Shown: positions 1-9,207 of the stretch, piece by piece
How positions within the stretch are numbered: position 1 is the first letter of the stretch
Layout of the letters: each line of letters opens with the position of its first letter
NCBI GenBank assembly: GCA_963704405.1
Contig: OY969903.1
Span: 2,914,001-2,978,000 of the forward strand
Direction: 5' to 3'
DNA: 64,000 nt
Source of the DNA: MFD01213-c1 sp963704405
GTDB taxonomy: Bacteria; Planctomycetota; Phycisphaerae; Tepidisphaerales; Tepidisphaeraceae
Translations under genes and position numbers: made by a program
The notes under the pieces: model-generated
Told to the model about the DNA's origin: nothing
Databases searched by the model: none
What the model saw: the letters and a program-made list of their open reading frames with translations, nothing else

Positions 1-28
1 CACCGCTGCCGATTAAAAGAACTTTCAT
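1..28 (-). CDS. purD: Probable purD, N-terminal nine codons only
   Basis: The minus strand carries an ATG at 28-26 followed by codons for MKVLLIGSG, and the frame stays open to the window edge. This is the usual start of phosphoribosylamine-glycine ligase (PurD, purine biosynthesis), whose N-terminus forms a Rossmann-like nucleotide-binding turn. Only nine residues are visible, so another Rossmann-fold protein is possible. No clear Shine-Dalgarno sequence is seen just upstream. Confidence 0.4.
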
Positions 29-370
29 CGCGATTGGTTTCCTGATTCGGGGACTGGGCGCAGCTTAGCAAAGGGCGGGGTTTGGGCAAAGGTGAGGGGG
101 GAGTTTGCGGCCGATCAACGGCTGCCATGGAACGCTAATCATCGCGCCAAAAATCATCTGCATGTGAAACGACATAACTGTAAACAACCGATGTGACGTG
201 ATCTACCTCAAACGTGCAGCGGGCCCAAGCCTGGCATGCGCCGAACTCTTGGGAACATGCGATTGCCCTGGAAAGGCCCTGCTCAAGTTTGTCACTGACT
301 TGACACGTGCCTCCCCCCCAGTAAATTGTTCCGTCTCGCCTCCCGCCAGCGGCCAAGACGGCGAAAACGC
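29..370. other. Intergenic region between purD start and tRNA-Ala
   Basis: No supported gene. Short open frames on both strands lack a credible start and ribosome binding site and show no recognisable family. The stretch presumably contains the purD promoter and the upstream region of the tRNA, but no convincing -35/-10 pair was found. Confidence 0.4.
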
Positions 371-441
371 GGGGCCATAGTGAAATGGGATCACGCTACC
401 ATGGCATGGTAGAATTTGGGGTTCAAATCCCCATGGCTCCA
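371..441 (+). tRNA. tRNA-Ala (anticodon GGC)
   Basis: A complete 71-nt cloverleaf can be drawn. The acceptor stem GGGGCCA pairs with TGGCTCC, including the G3-U70 wobble pair that is the alanine identity element. The D stem is GTGA/TCAC, with GG in its loop. The anticodon stem is CTACC/GGTAG around a loop whose anticodon is GGC. The T stem is TGGGG/CCCCA with loop TTCAAAT, and the discriminator base is A. The 3' CCA is not encoded, so it must be added post-transcriptionally. The gene borders the phosphoesterase/ATPase pair and is a plausible integration site, but no duplicated 3' end was found nearby. Confidence 0.93.
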
Positions 442-695
442 CTGAAGTTACATGTTCTGGCACAATTCTGGCCAGAACCGGGGCGGAGAGTGAATCTGTT
501 ACCGCGTGATCACCCAAGCTCCTCTCAACGATTCCAAAGAAGCGAAGAAGAGAGTTTCGACCGTTTTGTGATCGTCGCGCGCGAAACCGTTAATTGCCGG
601 CACTTGTGTCCTGATAATAGGCGGCGCGTTGTCTATACCCGTACGCTCGCCTCGGCAGTTAAATGCTTTGCCAACGGCGGTCCCGGCAAAGTGCT

Positions 696-2513
696 TTACT
701 GGGATCGCTTGTGTGCCGCGATCGAGGCGTAGATTAATTGCTGGAGTCCGTGAAAACCCAAGGTCATCGCGTCTGGTACCAGAGCTGCGACGGCGTCGTT
801 TACGCCGATGGCTGTGGCCGCGAAGATGCCTTGGCGAAGCACGCCGAATGCCTCCTCAACGCTTGGCACCTTGGCTCCCTGAGCGGTGCTCTCGTCTAGA
901 TGTTTTCGAAAATAGCTGGCGGCCACAGTGTCCAGATGAAGCGTTTGCCCAAGAACGGCTACAGCCGCCCGCGCGTCGTTGAAGCCAACTTCTCGATACG
1001 AGGCAAACAATTCCCCGAAGGCAACGCCGAGCCCTGCCAAACTTTGCTTCGCTCGTTCGTTGTCGACAGCAGATCCAGCACATCCGTCGCTTATCGAATA
1101 TGCTTCAAGGAGCGCGGCGGACGCGTTGTCGCCGAGCGCACCTTCGCCCACTCCCCACTCGTGATAATTTGCTCTGCCTAGCGTTGTGCTGGCGGCCGCC
1201 GACCGAAATAGATTTACGGCACGCTCCGGCTCCCCCGCCTTTCTGTACAAGCTTGATACTTTGTCAATTGTCATCGGGTTACTAGGTTCGGCGTCCAGCA
1301 CTGCTTGGGCAACTCTAAGAGCCAATTGCTGTCTGTCCGAATCGAACAAATGCTGCGCAAGGGCGTACCGCCATCCTGCAAGGTTCGGTACAACGTCTCC
1401 GGATAAAAACGTCTCAATTGCAGTTCGCGCAAGAAGCACAAATAGCTCCGAGGGATCCTCATTGAAGTCTTGCTCCAGAACTGACATGGTCGCGCTGGCG
1501 ATGCGGCGGTGACGGGTGAAGACGAACCAAGATGTTGTGGTCGCGGCCGCCTCTTGGCCGAGAAGGGACAGTACGTCACGGTGAAGTTTTCCGATGGGGC
1601 AGGACAACGCCCTTGCTAACACAGGCCGAGACAAGAATTCCAGCCCTTCGGAATGCATCGCGGCAATCATGCCGATTGCATCGCGCAGGGTTCCTCCACT
1701 TGGGATCTCACGGTGACCTAGTCTTTCGAGCATGAGTCGCACGTGGTTGGGCAGATCATTTCCAAGTCGGACTGCTAGAAGCGCGCCGAAGAACGCCCCT
1801 TGCGCGGTCTTTGCTTCCTCCCGTGCCTGCTCATCGAGCCGAGCTGCACGTTGGTCTTGCGGGATCGCAGCAAGATCTCCCAAGCCCTGGTCTCCGTAAG
1901 CTGCCCACGCCGTTACGATCGCTGTCGCGTCCTCGCCGCCCAATCCGGACAACCGCTCGGTGTAGAAGGTGCATACGCTTGACCAATCCATCGCAGCAGC
2001 ACCCGATGCACGCCAATCCGTGTCACGGCACGCAAGTAGAAAATGAACCCGCCCTTGAAGTTCGACGGGAAGCTTTGGAATGAACGCGAAGACTTCCTTC
2101 GCGACGCGATCCGCTTCATCGAGCAACACCAGCCACCTGTGTTCCTTAGTAAGCACGGGAAGAATGTTCGCGGCCTCAAGCGGCTCAGCGTCATCGACGC
2201 GCCGCAGGATTTGCCAACCGGCCTTGTCGCGAACAACCTCAAAAGCAGCTTGGAGCATCGCCGTGGTTTTGCCCTCGCACGCCGCGGCGAGAAGTAGAGT
2301 CACGATGGGGCGGCCACTTGTTTCAGCATGCTGGAATCGCGTGACAAGTGGAGTTACGATTTTTCGCCGCGGTATTGAAGCGGAAAGAGCAGTGTTCCAG
2401 CCGGGCACTGCGCCGTTGAAGAACATGATTGCCGCTTCTGGAGAAAGCGGTTTGAGGAGTTCGCGAAGTTCTGCGGGCTTGGCGACGGACCACCCTTTTG
2501 GCGGGTGAATCAC
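696..2513 (-). CDS. P-loop NTPase with helical/TPR-like C-terminus (STAND-like)
   Basis: A 605-residue protein of the AP-ATPase/STAND style. A P-loop lies at about residues 77-84 (AACEGKTT, with Glu in place of the usual Gly-Ser) and a Walker B at about 127-133 (WLVLLDE). A winged-helix-like region follows, and the C-terminal half is rich in Ala and Leu helices, including a TPR-like stretch near residues 400-440 (AVLDAEPSNPMTIDKVSSLY). Such proteins commonly sense a ligand through the repeat region and switch on a linked effector. It follows the phosphoesterase gene by 60 bases on the same strand, so the two probably form an operon, with the phosphoesterase as effector. The start is a GTG at 2513 with no strong Shine-Dalgarno. 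Family assignment is from motifs only and the pairing is an inference. Confidence 0.72.
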   Translation of the reverse strand: MIHPPKGWSVAKPAELRELLKPLSPEAAIMFFNGAVPGWNTALSASIPRRKIVTPLVTRFQHAETSGRPIVTLLLAAACEGKTTAMLQAAFEVVRDKAGWQILRRVDDAEPLEAANILPVLTKEHRWLVLLDEADRVAKEVFAFIPKLPVELQGRVHFLLACRDTDWRASGAAAMDWSSVCTFYTERLSGLGGEDATAIVTAWAAYGDQGLGDLAAIPQDQRAARLDEQAREEAKTAQGAFFGALLAVRLGNDLPNHVRLMLERLGHREIPSGGTLRDAIGMIAAMHSEGLEFLSRPVLARALSCPIGKLHRDVLSLLGQEAAATTTSWFVFTRHRRIASATMSVLEQDFNEDPSELFVLLARTAIETFLSGDVVPNLAGWRYALAQHLFDSDRQQLALRVAQAVLDAEPSNPMTIDKVSSLYRKAGEPERAVNLFRSAAASTTLGRANYHEWGVGEGALGDNASAALLEAYSISDGCAGSAVDNERAKQSLAGLGVAFGELFASYREVGFNDARAAVAVLGQTLHLDTVAASYFRKHLDESTAQGAKVPSVEEAFGVLRQGIFAATAIGVNDAVAALVPDAMTLGFHGLQQLIYASIAAHKRSQ

Positions 2514-2573
2514 GGGAGTGACATGTGACTTACCTTGGTGCCTGGCGGACTTCGTGCCCGGAAGAGGGTAAAC

Positions 2574-3530
2574 TCACCAATCAGCTTTGCGGTGGTTTTC
2601 TGGAAAAGCATCAGATGCCAACGTCCACGCCTGGTGGTCAGGTGTCCATCGCCAAGGTTGAAGACGAGCCTCTTGCGCTGCCAGATCTGCCTCTCCCCAG
2701 ACAATTCCGTTGCGCCATTTCTCTCCCTCACGAGCCTGGAACGCGGCACCCGATTGGATCGAAAGAAACTCGTTCCCACCACCGTAGTCCGGTTCCGCCC
2801 ATGCGTCGTGTAGATGGCCGTGCAGGTACAGCACCGCATGCTGCGCGAGCACGCTCTTGATCGGCTTCTGCTCGGCTGGGACAAGCCAGTCGAGTGGATG
2901 ATGACCGAGGACTATCCGAAGATCCGCCTCGGATGTAGTAGCAAGCAGTCCTTCTAGAAGTGGTTTCCCGGGCGTGAGCTTCTTGTCGTCGTCATCCCCC
3001 TTGCACAACCAAGCAGTATTAATGCCAACGACCGCCACTTTGGTCCCGCAGATGTCGATCGTCTTGACGAAGCCGCCGTTCTTGCCATCGTATCCGCCGG
3101 CAACGACTGTTAGATCAACGTCAGTGAACGCGCGAAATCGAGGAATGAGCATTTTCCGCAGCTTCTGACCCTCATCTGTGGGATCGAAGTAATGGCTTTT
3201 TGGATCAGCAATCTCCTTGCGGCTAAAAGCAGGATTCTGATTGCGATCAACATCATGATTGCCGGGGATAACAAAGGTGTGATTGGCGATGTTCCCACCA
3301 ATAACATCGGAAAGTGGCTCCATGAATTCAGACCAGAAGGTCTCGTACTCTGAGTCTTTGCCCTTGTTTCCCAAGTCGCCGGTTACAAAGACCAAGTCAG
3401 GCGCAAAACCATTGTCCTTCTTCTGTTGCACATGCTTGATGATGTAGTCGAAAAGCTTTCGCCCGGCATGGTCGTCCATTCCAACATGAAAATCAGACAG
3501 GTGTAACCACCGAACCGCGGAGGAGGACAT
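2574..3530 (-). CDS. Calcineurin-like metallophosphoesterase
   Basis: A 318-residue enzyme with the full set of metallophosphoesterase motifs: DFH at residues 13-15, GDLGNKG from 51, GNHD at 90-93, GHH near 207 and GHLH near 237. These ligate the two metal ions of the calcineurin-like phosphoesterase fold, which hydrolyses phosphomono- or diesters, including nucleic acids in some members. There is no signal peptide, so it is cytoplasmic. The ATG at 3530 is preceded by GGGGTG at suitable spacing. It is the first gene of a two-gene unit with the P-loop ATPase downstream. That context suggests an effector controlled by a STAND-like sensor rather than housekeeping metabolism. Substrate unknown. 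Confidence 0.85.
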   Translation of the reverse strand: MSSSAVRWLHLSDFHVGMDDHAGRKLFDYIIKHVQQKKDNGFAPDLVFVTGDLGNKGKDSEYETFWSEFMEPLSDVIGGNIANHTFVIPGNHDVDRNQNPAFSRKEIADPKSHYFDPTDEGQKLRKMLIPRFRAFTDVDLTVVAGGYDGKNGGFVKTIDICGTKVAVVGINTAWLCKGDDDDKKLTPGKPLLEGLLATTSEADLRIVLGHHPLDWLVPAEQKPIKSVLAQHAVLYLHGHLHDAWAEPDYGGGNEFLSIQSGAAFQAREGEKWRNGIVWGEADLAAQEARLQPWRWTPDHQAWTLASDAFPENHRKADW

Positions 3531-3736
3531 AAGAACACCCCAGAATGGTGCTGAGCGTCGTCACCGGCTATCTTGAACCGAGTTCCGCGACGCATGCGAG
3601 ATTTTCGCTGCAGTGGAGAACGCGAGTGTCGAGCAAGGGCGACACCCGCCCCGGGGCTGAGCAAGCAGAAGCACCGTCCATGCGGTTTTTTTCTTTGTCC
3701 GCTTGCCGAAATTCCCAATTTGGCCATGTTTCAGGA

Positions 3737-3775
3737 ATAATACGCTATCTATAAACACAGCACAACGAGATAGCG
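3737..3775 (-). promoter_or_regulatory. Candidate promoter with 8-bp inverted repeat upstream of phosphoesterase/ATPase pair
   Basis: On the minus strand TATTAT (3742-3737) is preceded by a 17-base spacer and TTGTGC (3765-3760), a fair sigma-70-like pair. A perfect inverted repeat, CGCTATCT at 3743-3750 and AGATAGCG at 3768-3775, embraces the -35 and spacer, as an operator would. It lies about 205 bases before the phosphoesterase start, so a long leader would be needed. Based on pattern only. Confidence 0.35.
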
Positions 3776-4359
3776 CGCAGGACTTGGGTTTTTGTCGCTC
3801 CCCGGCGCTAAAGGCTTCGGGTGTGGTGAACATACTTCAAAGTCACCCCATCCGGACTGCTACGCACAGAATCCGGTCTCAATCGCCTTCGTCAACCGGA
3901 CTGGCCTTCCGTTCCGCGCATACACAAGCTTCCGAAAACGGGATCAGGAGGAGCGTCAGGCACTCTATTGCCGGATAGCCGAGTGGGTCTGAGTTTCCCT
4001 CCCTGCACTTGGTCCAACCAAACCGTTAGAAGACAATGCACGGACAAGAACCGCGTTTTCGCGGCAGGATCGCAGGAAAAGTTCTACTGGTGTCTCGCTG
4101 GCTCCACTGAGCGGGACGAGATTTTCGTCTCGCAGCAAATCGAAGGGTTTGCTCAGGGAAAACTCTCGCGCTACGCGGCAGGGATTGAAACCATCAAGGC
4201 GCACCTGCTTGAGAATTCCAGCGGCGATCACCATCCCATATCCCTGCTCCTTCCCAATCTTTTCTATTGCAGACCACAATCCATCCGATAATCTACCTTT
4301 ACGGCGTGCATACGCCCCGAATCCAATACGAACGCAATTTCCAGGAGAGGTTTTCAAGG
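3776..4359. other. Intergenic region before dacB
   Basis: About 580 bases with no supported gene. Open frames exist on both strands (for example 3792-3992 plus and 3965-4357 minus), but none has a convincing start signal or a recognisable family. A tRNA-like beginning near 3970 does not fold into a cloverleaf. The last 20 bases hold the Shine-Dalgarno of the carboxypeptidase gene. Confidence 0.4.
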
Positions 4360-5850
4360 ATGAAACGCCCCCCCCGCGCTATCTCGCTCTTATTCGCATC
4401 CCTATTTCTGCTGCTTAGCTCGCCGATATTGCGGGCCGATCTGTCGGCTGAAATCAACACCGTCCTCCACGACAAGCTCCTCACCCACGCCGAAGAAAGC
4501 ATTGAAATCCAGCGCCTTGGCGACTCGGCCGCCTCGGGTCAGTTCCTTTATAAGCACAATTCTGAAATCCCCCTGATCCCCGCCAGCAATCTTAAGGTCA
4601 TCACCACCTCCGCCGCTCTGGATCGCCTCGGCGCGGATTTCAAGTTCCGCACCCAGCTCATCTTTCACGACGGCGACCTCATCATTATCGGGGATGGTGA
4701 TCCAACCTTCGGGGACGCTGAACTCCTCAGCCGCGTGGGATGGGATGTGAATACTGTCTTCAAAAACTGGGCCGACGGCTTAAAGAAACTGACCCTCCCC
4801 GCCGTCAAAAACATCATCGTCGATGACAGCATTTTCGAAGAAATCACCATGCACCCCCGCTGGCCCGCCGACCAAATGCTGCGGCGATATATGGCCGAAG
4901 TCGCCGGACTCAACCTCAACGCCAACTGTCTCGATTTCTACATCCGCACCACTGCTCCCGGCGATCTCGTCAACTATGTCATGAACCCCAATACCCGGTA
5001 TGTAGAGTTGCAGAACACGTGCATTACCGGCAATGAAAATGCCGTCTGGCTCTCCCGCGCCGCCGAGACTAATAACATTATTATGCACGGCCAGGCCCGC
5101 AACAGCACCAATGTTCCGGTTTCCGTCACGATCCATGATCCTTCGATGTACGCCGCCACGGTGTTCGCCGAAACGCTCACTGCCTCCGGCCTCAATCACA
5201 GCGGCGATATCCATCGTGATCGAACCATTCGCGATCAATTAAAAAAGGCCCAGGCCGCCGGCGACAAATCCTGGGTCGTGCTCGCCATCCATGAAACCCC
5301 CATCGAGCGCGTCATGGCCCGCGCCAATAAAGACAGCATGAACCTCTATGCCGAGTGCCTCTGCAAACGCCTCGGCGCCCAGGCCAGCGGCCAATCCGGC
5401 TCCTGGGAAAACGGCCCCGCGGCGGTAGGAGAGTTCCTCAAAAAAATCGGCGTCCCCGAATCCGAATTTCACCTCGACGATGGTTGCGGCCTCTCCAAAC
5501 AAAACGTCATCAGCTCTTCCCTCATGGTCAAAGTCCTCACGTATAATTACTTCAGCCCCAGCTCCAAACTCTTCATCGGCACCCTTGCCGTCGCCGGCGT
5601 CGACGGCACACTCGACGACCGCTTCCGCGGCACCGACCTCCGCGGCCGAGTCTTCGGCAAAAGCGGCTTCGTCAATGGCGTCTCCTCCCTCAGCGGCTAC
5701 CTCCACGCCAAAGACTCGCAATGGTACGCCTTCAGCATCCTCATGAATGGCATCCCTGAAAAGAGCAATTCCGCCATCAAATTTCTTCAGGAAAAAATCA
5801 TCCGCGCTGTCGATACAACCACCAACTCCATCGCCAGCGTCGACCATTAG
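4360..5850 (+). CDS. dacB: D-alanyl-D-alanine carboxypeptidase/endopeptidase (PBP4, peptidase S13)
   Basis: A 496-residue secreted penicillin-binding protein of the DacB/PBP4 (S13) family, which trims or cleaves peptidoglycan peptide cross-links in the periplasm. All three active-site motifs are visible: SNLK at 76-79 (nucleophile Ser and Lys), SMN at 326-328 and KSG at 434-436 in place of KTG. A signal peptide spans about residues 1-26 (LLFASLFLLLSSPILRA). The start at 4360 is preferred over an in-frame ATG at 4267 because AGGAGAG lies just upstream and the signal peptide then begins at residue 1. The gene stands alone between a minus-strand unit and a minus-strand operon. Length is normal for the family. 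Confidence 0.93.
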   Translation: MKRPPRAISLLFASLFLLLSSPILRADLSAEINTVLHDKLLTHAEESIEIQRLGDSAASGQFLYKHNSEIPLIPASNLKVITTSAALDRLGADFKFRTQLIFHDGDLIIIGDGDPTFGDAELLSRVGWDVNTVFKNWADGLKKLTLPAVKNIIVDDSIFEEITMHPRWPADQMLRRYMAEVAGLNLNANCLDFYIRTTAPGDLVNYVMNPNTRYVELQNTCITGNENAVWLSRAAETNNIIMHGQARNSTNVPVSVTIHDPSMYAATVFAETLTASGLNHSGDIHRDRTIRDQLKKAQAAGDKSWVVLAIHETPIERVMARANKDSMNLYAECLCKRLGAQASGQSGSWENGPAAVGEFLKKIGVPESEFHLDDGCGLSKQNVISSSLMVKVLTYNYFSPSSKLFIGTLAVAGVDGTLDDRFRGTDLRGRVFGKSGFVNGVSSLSGYLHAKDSQWYAFSILMNGIPEKSNSAIKFLQEKIIRAVDTTTNSIASVDH

Positions 5851-6029
5851 CCGCGCAAGCGCATCTTTCGTTTTCGGTCCCTTCCCTGCTCCCGAGAAAG
5901 CGGGTGGAAGCACCTACTTCCCCTGAGCCGGCTGGAAGGAGGACCGTCGCGTTTGAATCTGATTACTCGATGGGTGTCAGCCTGGCTTCGCGCCCAACCC
6001 AAACCCTCCCCAGCCCCCTGAAAAAACCT

Positions 6030-6236
6030 TCACTCGTCTCCTGATTCCATCATTTCCACTTGTCCTTCTTCCCACCGAATCAGGTCCTCTACAGGAATGC
6101 CCAACTGATCCGCCACATCTTCGGTTGGATAATCCACTTCATCCTCACCGGCATCGACGACGGCGTACCTCCCGGTAGTCGCCCCGAACCGATACCCGGC
6201 CTCCTCCAGCAAACTTTCAATTTCCACGTCTTGCAT
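6030..6236 (-). CDS. Small acidic hypothetical protein
   Basis: A 68-residue, strongly acidic protein with no membrane segment or signal peptide. The ATG at 6236 has an excellent Shine-Dalgarno, GGGAGG five bases upstream, which is the main reason to believe it is real. The middle (DVADQLGIPVEDLIRWEEG) looks like a short helix-turn-helix or frataxin-size helical segment, but I do not recognise the family. It lies about 220 bases beyond the end of the sugar-acid operon on the same strand and may be transcribed separately. Confidence 0.6.
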   Translation of the reverse strand: MQDVEIESLLEEAGYRFGATTGRYAVVDAGEDEVDYPTEDVADQLGIPVEDLIRWEEGQVEMMESGDE

Positions 6237-6458
6237 CCGATCCTCCCTGAATTAAGTGAGTATGCCGCTGGCCGATGTGCCCCTGTAGTTTACCCACCAA
6301 AGCCAGCCGATGCACCAACCAAACCTGCATTCTCCAAAAATCTCCGCCTCTCGATATTCACAGGCGATCATCTGCCAGGTGCCGCGCCCGTCTCTTTCAC
6401 CTTAAATTTCTTGGCGTTGATGCACCCGAGCATCCGAACATAAGCGGCAATTTCATTA

Positions 6459-7391
6459 TCAATCAAATTTTGCCCGTGGATCATGCCGCGCCAGCCGGCT
6501 CAGCAGATAATCAATTTCCCCCCGCGCCGTTGCGCTCAGCGATGTCCCGGGCACCCGCTGCATCTCATGCGCAATCGCCCCGCGTTTTTGCAAAATATAT
6601 TTTCGCACGGCCAGCCCGATTCCCTGCTGCTGTTCATAACGGATCAGCGGCAGATGCGCATCAAACAAATCATGGGCGGCGTCCCGTCGGCCCTGCTGCG
6701 AATATTTCACCACATCAACCAGCATGTCCGGAAATGCGTACCCGGTCATTGCGCCATCCGCTCCACGCTCCATTTCAAAATCCAGAAACAACCCGCCGTT
6801 GCCCGTAAGAATGGACAGTGGCCGCAGCGATCCCTCTCGTTGAAATCCGCGCAGCGCAGAAATTTTTTCCAGCCCCGGCCAATCTTCATGCTTGAGCATC
6901 ACGCACGATGGATTATCCATCACAATCTGCCGAATCACCTTTGGCGTCATGACGACGCTCAGGATCAGCGGATAATCCTGAATTACGATCGGAATATCCG
7001 TGCCAACAGCCGCCACCGCCTGCGCGTAATAGTTGATGATCTGATCGTCTGTCCGCAGCGCCGGAGGTGGCGCAATCATCACCCCCGCGGCTCCGCCTTC
7101 CATTACCCCGCGCGCAAGCGATCGCATCGCTGCAAATCCCGGCGCCGAAACCCCAACAATCACCGGAACCTTTGCGCGGCTGACAACCTGATTCGAAATC
7201 GCCAGCGCCTCAGCCGCATCGAGCTTGGGCGCTTCACCCATGATGCCGAGAATGGTCAGCCCCGTGACACCGCAGGACAGATAAAAATCCGTCATGCGAT
7301 CCACCGACTTCACATCCACCGCCCCATCCGGCGCAAACGGTGTGACCGCAATCGCATAAACACCTTTTGCAGTGTGATCCAGTTTCATCAT
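6459..7391 (-). CDS. DHDPS/NAL-family aldolase (sugar-acid catabolism)
   Basis: A 310-residue (beta/alpha)8-barrel lyase of the dihydrodipicolinate synthase/N-acetylneuraminate lyase family. These enzymes form a Schiff base with a 2-keto acid. The Schiff-base Lys is K167 (VMLKHED) and the proton-relay Tyr is Y140 (VIQDYP). The usual GTTGE loop appears as GIMGE near residue 49. In this context it most likely cleaves or dehydrates a 2-keto-3-deoxy aldonate made by the dehydratase encoded upstream, rather than acting in lysine synthesis. It is the last gene of a four-gene minus-strand operon. Exact substrate cannot be read from sequence. Confidence 0.88.
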   Translation of the reverse strand: MMKLDHTAKGVYAIAVTPFAPDGAVDVKSVDRMTDFYLSCGVTGLTILGIMGEAPKLDAAEALAISNQVVSRAKVPVIVGVSAPGFAAMRSLARGVMEGGAAGVMIAPPPALRTDDQIINYYAQAVAAVGTDIPIVIQDYPLILSVVMTPKVIRQIVMDNPSCVMLKHEDWPGLEKISALRGFQREGSLRPLSILTGNGGLFLDFEMERGADGAMTGYAFPDMLVDVVKYSQQGRRDAAHDLFDAHLPLIRYEQQQGIGLAVRKYILQKRGAIAHEMQRVPGTSLSATARGEIDYLLSRLARHDPRAKFD

Positions 7392-7446
7392 TCATTCCTG
7401 TTTGATTTAAGATTCCGCCTAGGAGCCTCTAAGTGGGAAAGTCGGA

Positions 7447-9176
7447 CTAAGAATTATCGTTGGATGCCGAAGTTGCGCTCGCGTCGCGTAAAAGAAAATC
7501 GAAATCGCACCCCTGGTCTGCCTGCAAGACGCTTTCTTCAAAAAGCCGCGCGTAGCCACGTGCGGGCATCTGGGGTCGAGGCGATTTTTCCCACGCCGCC
7601 AGGCGGCTTCGCATTTCCGCATCGTCGATCAAGAGTTGGATCAGGCGCGCTTCCACATCCAGCGTAATCCGGTCGCCGGTCCGAACGACGGCAAGCGGCC
7701 CACCGACCGCCGCCTCCGGTGTGATATGCAACACGATTGTCCCGAATGCCGTTCCGCTCATCCGTGCGTCGGAAATCCGCACCATATCTTTCACACCCTG
7801 CCGCGCCAGCTTCATCGGGATCGGCAGATAGCCGGCCTCGGGCATCCCTGGCGCTCCCTTTGGGCCCGCATTGCGCAGAACCAGGATGTCATCGGCGCTC
7901 ACATCCAGATCGGGCTGATCGATGCGTGCCGTCATGTCTTCAATAGAATCAAACACCACCGCCCGCCCGGTATGGCGCATCAGTTTTGCTGTTGCCGCGG
8001 ATTGCTTGATCACGGCGCTCGCGGCGCCAGGTTGCCGTGCAGAACTGCCATCGCACCTTCTTGAGTCAGCGGCGCAGCCAGGTTACGAATGACATCCTGC
8101 CCCGGCACGCGCTCCGCCCTGGCGATGACGTCGCCGATTGTCCCGCCGCCGATCGTCGGCGCATCGAGATTAAGGAACGTGGAAAGTTCCCGCATCAGCG
8201 CCGCCAGTCCGCCTGCGTGGTGAAAATGCTCCATGTAATGCATGCCCGATGGCTTGAGATTAAGCAGCACCGGAATTTTCCGCCCCAGCTCGTCAAACTC
8301 CCCAAGATCAACTTTCACTCCAGCGCGGCCGGCAATCGCCACCAGATGAATCAACCCATTTGTCGATCCGCCAATCGCCTGCAACACGATCATCGCATTT
8401 CGGATAGACGCATCGGTGATTAATTCGGTGGGCCTGGGCGCGCCGGAAACGGCGATCTCTGCCGCGCGCTTCCCGCTCGCCTCGGCAATCCGGCGTCGGT
8501 CTGCGTGCGTCGCCGGCGCTGTTGCGCTCATTGGCATTGCCATCCCCATCGCTTCCAGAATGCATGCCATCGTGCTCGCCGTCCCCATCACCGCGCATGT
8601 GCCAACGGAAGGACACAAGCGTCCGCTGATGACTTCGATCTCCGCCCGATCGATCGAGCCGGCGCGATGCTGTCCCCACAACCGGCGGCAATCCGTACAC
8701 GCGCCCAGCACTTCGCCTTTATGGTGCCCCACAACCATCGGCCCCGTCTGCAGCACGACGGCCGGAATATCCACGCTTGCGACCGCCATCACCTGGGCCG
8801 GCAGCGTTTTGTCACAGCCGCCGATCACGACCACCGAATCCATCGGCTGCGCGCGGATCATTTCCTCCGTATCCATCGCCATTAGATTCCGCAGGAACAT
8901 TGATGTGGGATGGGCGAAACTTTCGCCTATCGAAATGGTTGGGAACACCATTGGCAACCCACCGGCGAGCAATATGCCGCGTTTTGCGCTTTCGATGAGG
9001 TCGGGAACATTGCCGTGACATGGATTGTAATCGCTGAAGGTGTTGGTCACACCGACGATCGGGCGATCGAGCGCATCATCGGAATAGCCCATCGCCTTGA
9101 TGAAAGCTTTGCGCAGGAAGAGCGAAAATTCCGCGTCGCCATAGCTGGTCAGTCCCTTGCGCAAGCCCTTAGCCAT
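7447..9176 (-). pseudogene. IlvD/Edd-family dehydratase, split by one-base frameshift
   Basis: Two minus-strand frames (9176-8010 and 8013-7447) together make one roughly 576-residue dihydroxy-acid/aldonate dehydratase of the IlvD/Edd family. These Fe-S enzymes convert sugar acids to 2-keto-3-deoxy acids. The N-terminal frame has the cluster-ligand regions NPCHGNV, GGCDKT and PSVGTCAVMGTA. It ends at NLAPRAP, where the family reads NLAPxGAVIK, and the second frame resumes at IKQSAAT. One G or C is missing near 8015-8025. The start at 9176 (MAKGLRKGL) has AAGGAA upstream and is preferred over 9242. The break may be a sequencing indel or a true mutation. Operon context suggests an aldonate substrate. 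Confidence 0.87.
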
Positions 9177-9207
9177 CTCTGGTTCCTTCAGATCATTGTG
9201 ACAGGGA

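Noticed and set aside
135..356. 73-codon frame on the minus strand before tRNA-Ala
   Set aside because: Begins with TTG, has no Shine-Dalgarno and no recognisable family; composition fits random high-GC open frame.
371..441. Duplicated tRNA 3' end as an attachment site
   Set aside because: No second copy of the T arm and acceptor end was found by eye in the window.
385..732. 115-codon plus frame starting inside the tRNA gene
   Set aside because: Start lies in tRNA-Ala and the end overlaps the convergent ATPase gene; no family signal.
3969..4020. tRNA-like start (GCCGGATAGCCGAGTGG)
   Set aside because: Resembles the 5' part of a tRNA-Leu or -Ser, but no matching acceptor 3' strand, T arm or anticodon stem follows.
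3965..4357. 130-codon minus frame upstream of dacB
   Set aside because: No ribosome binding site, no homologous motif, and it overlaps the dacB leader on the opposite strand.
6483..7667. 394-codon plus frame opposite the DHDPS-family gene
   Set aside because: Arg/His/Pro-rich shadow of a well-supported aldolase gene on the other strand.
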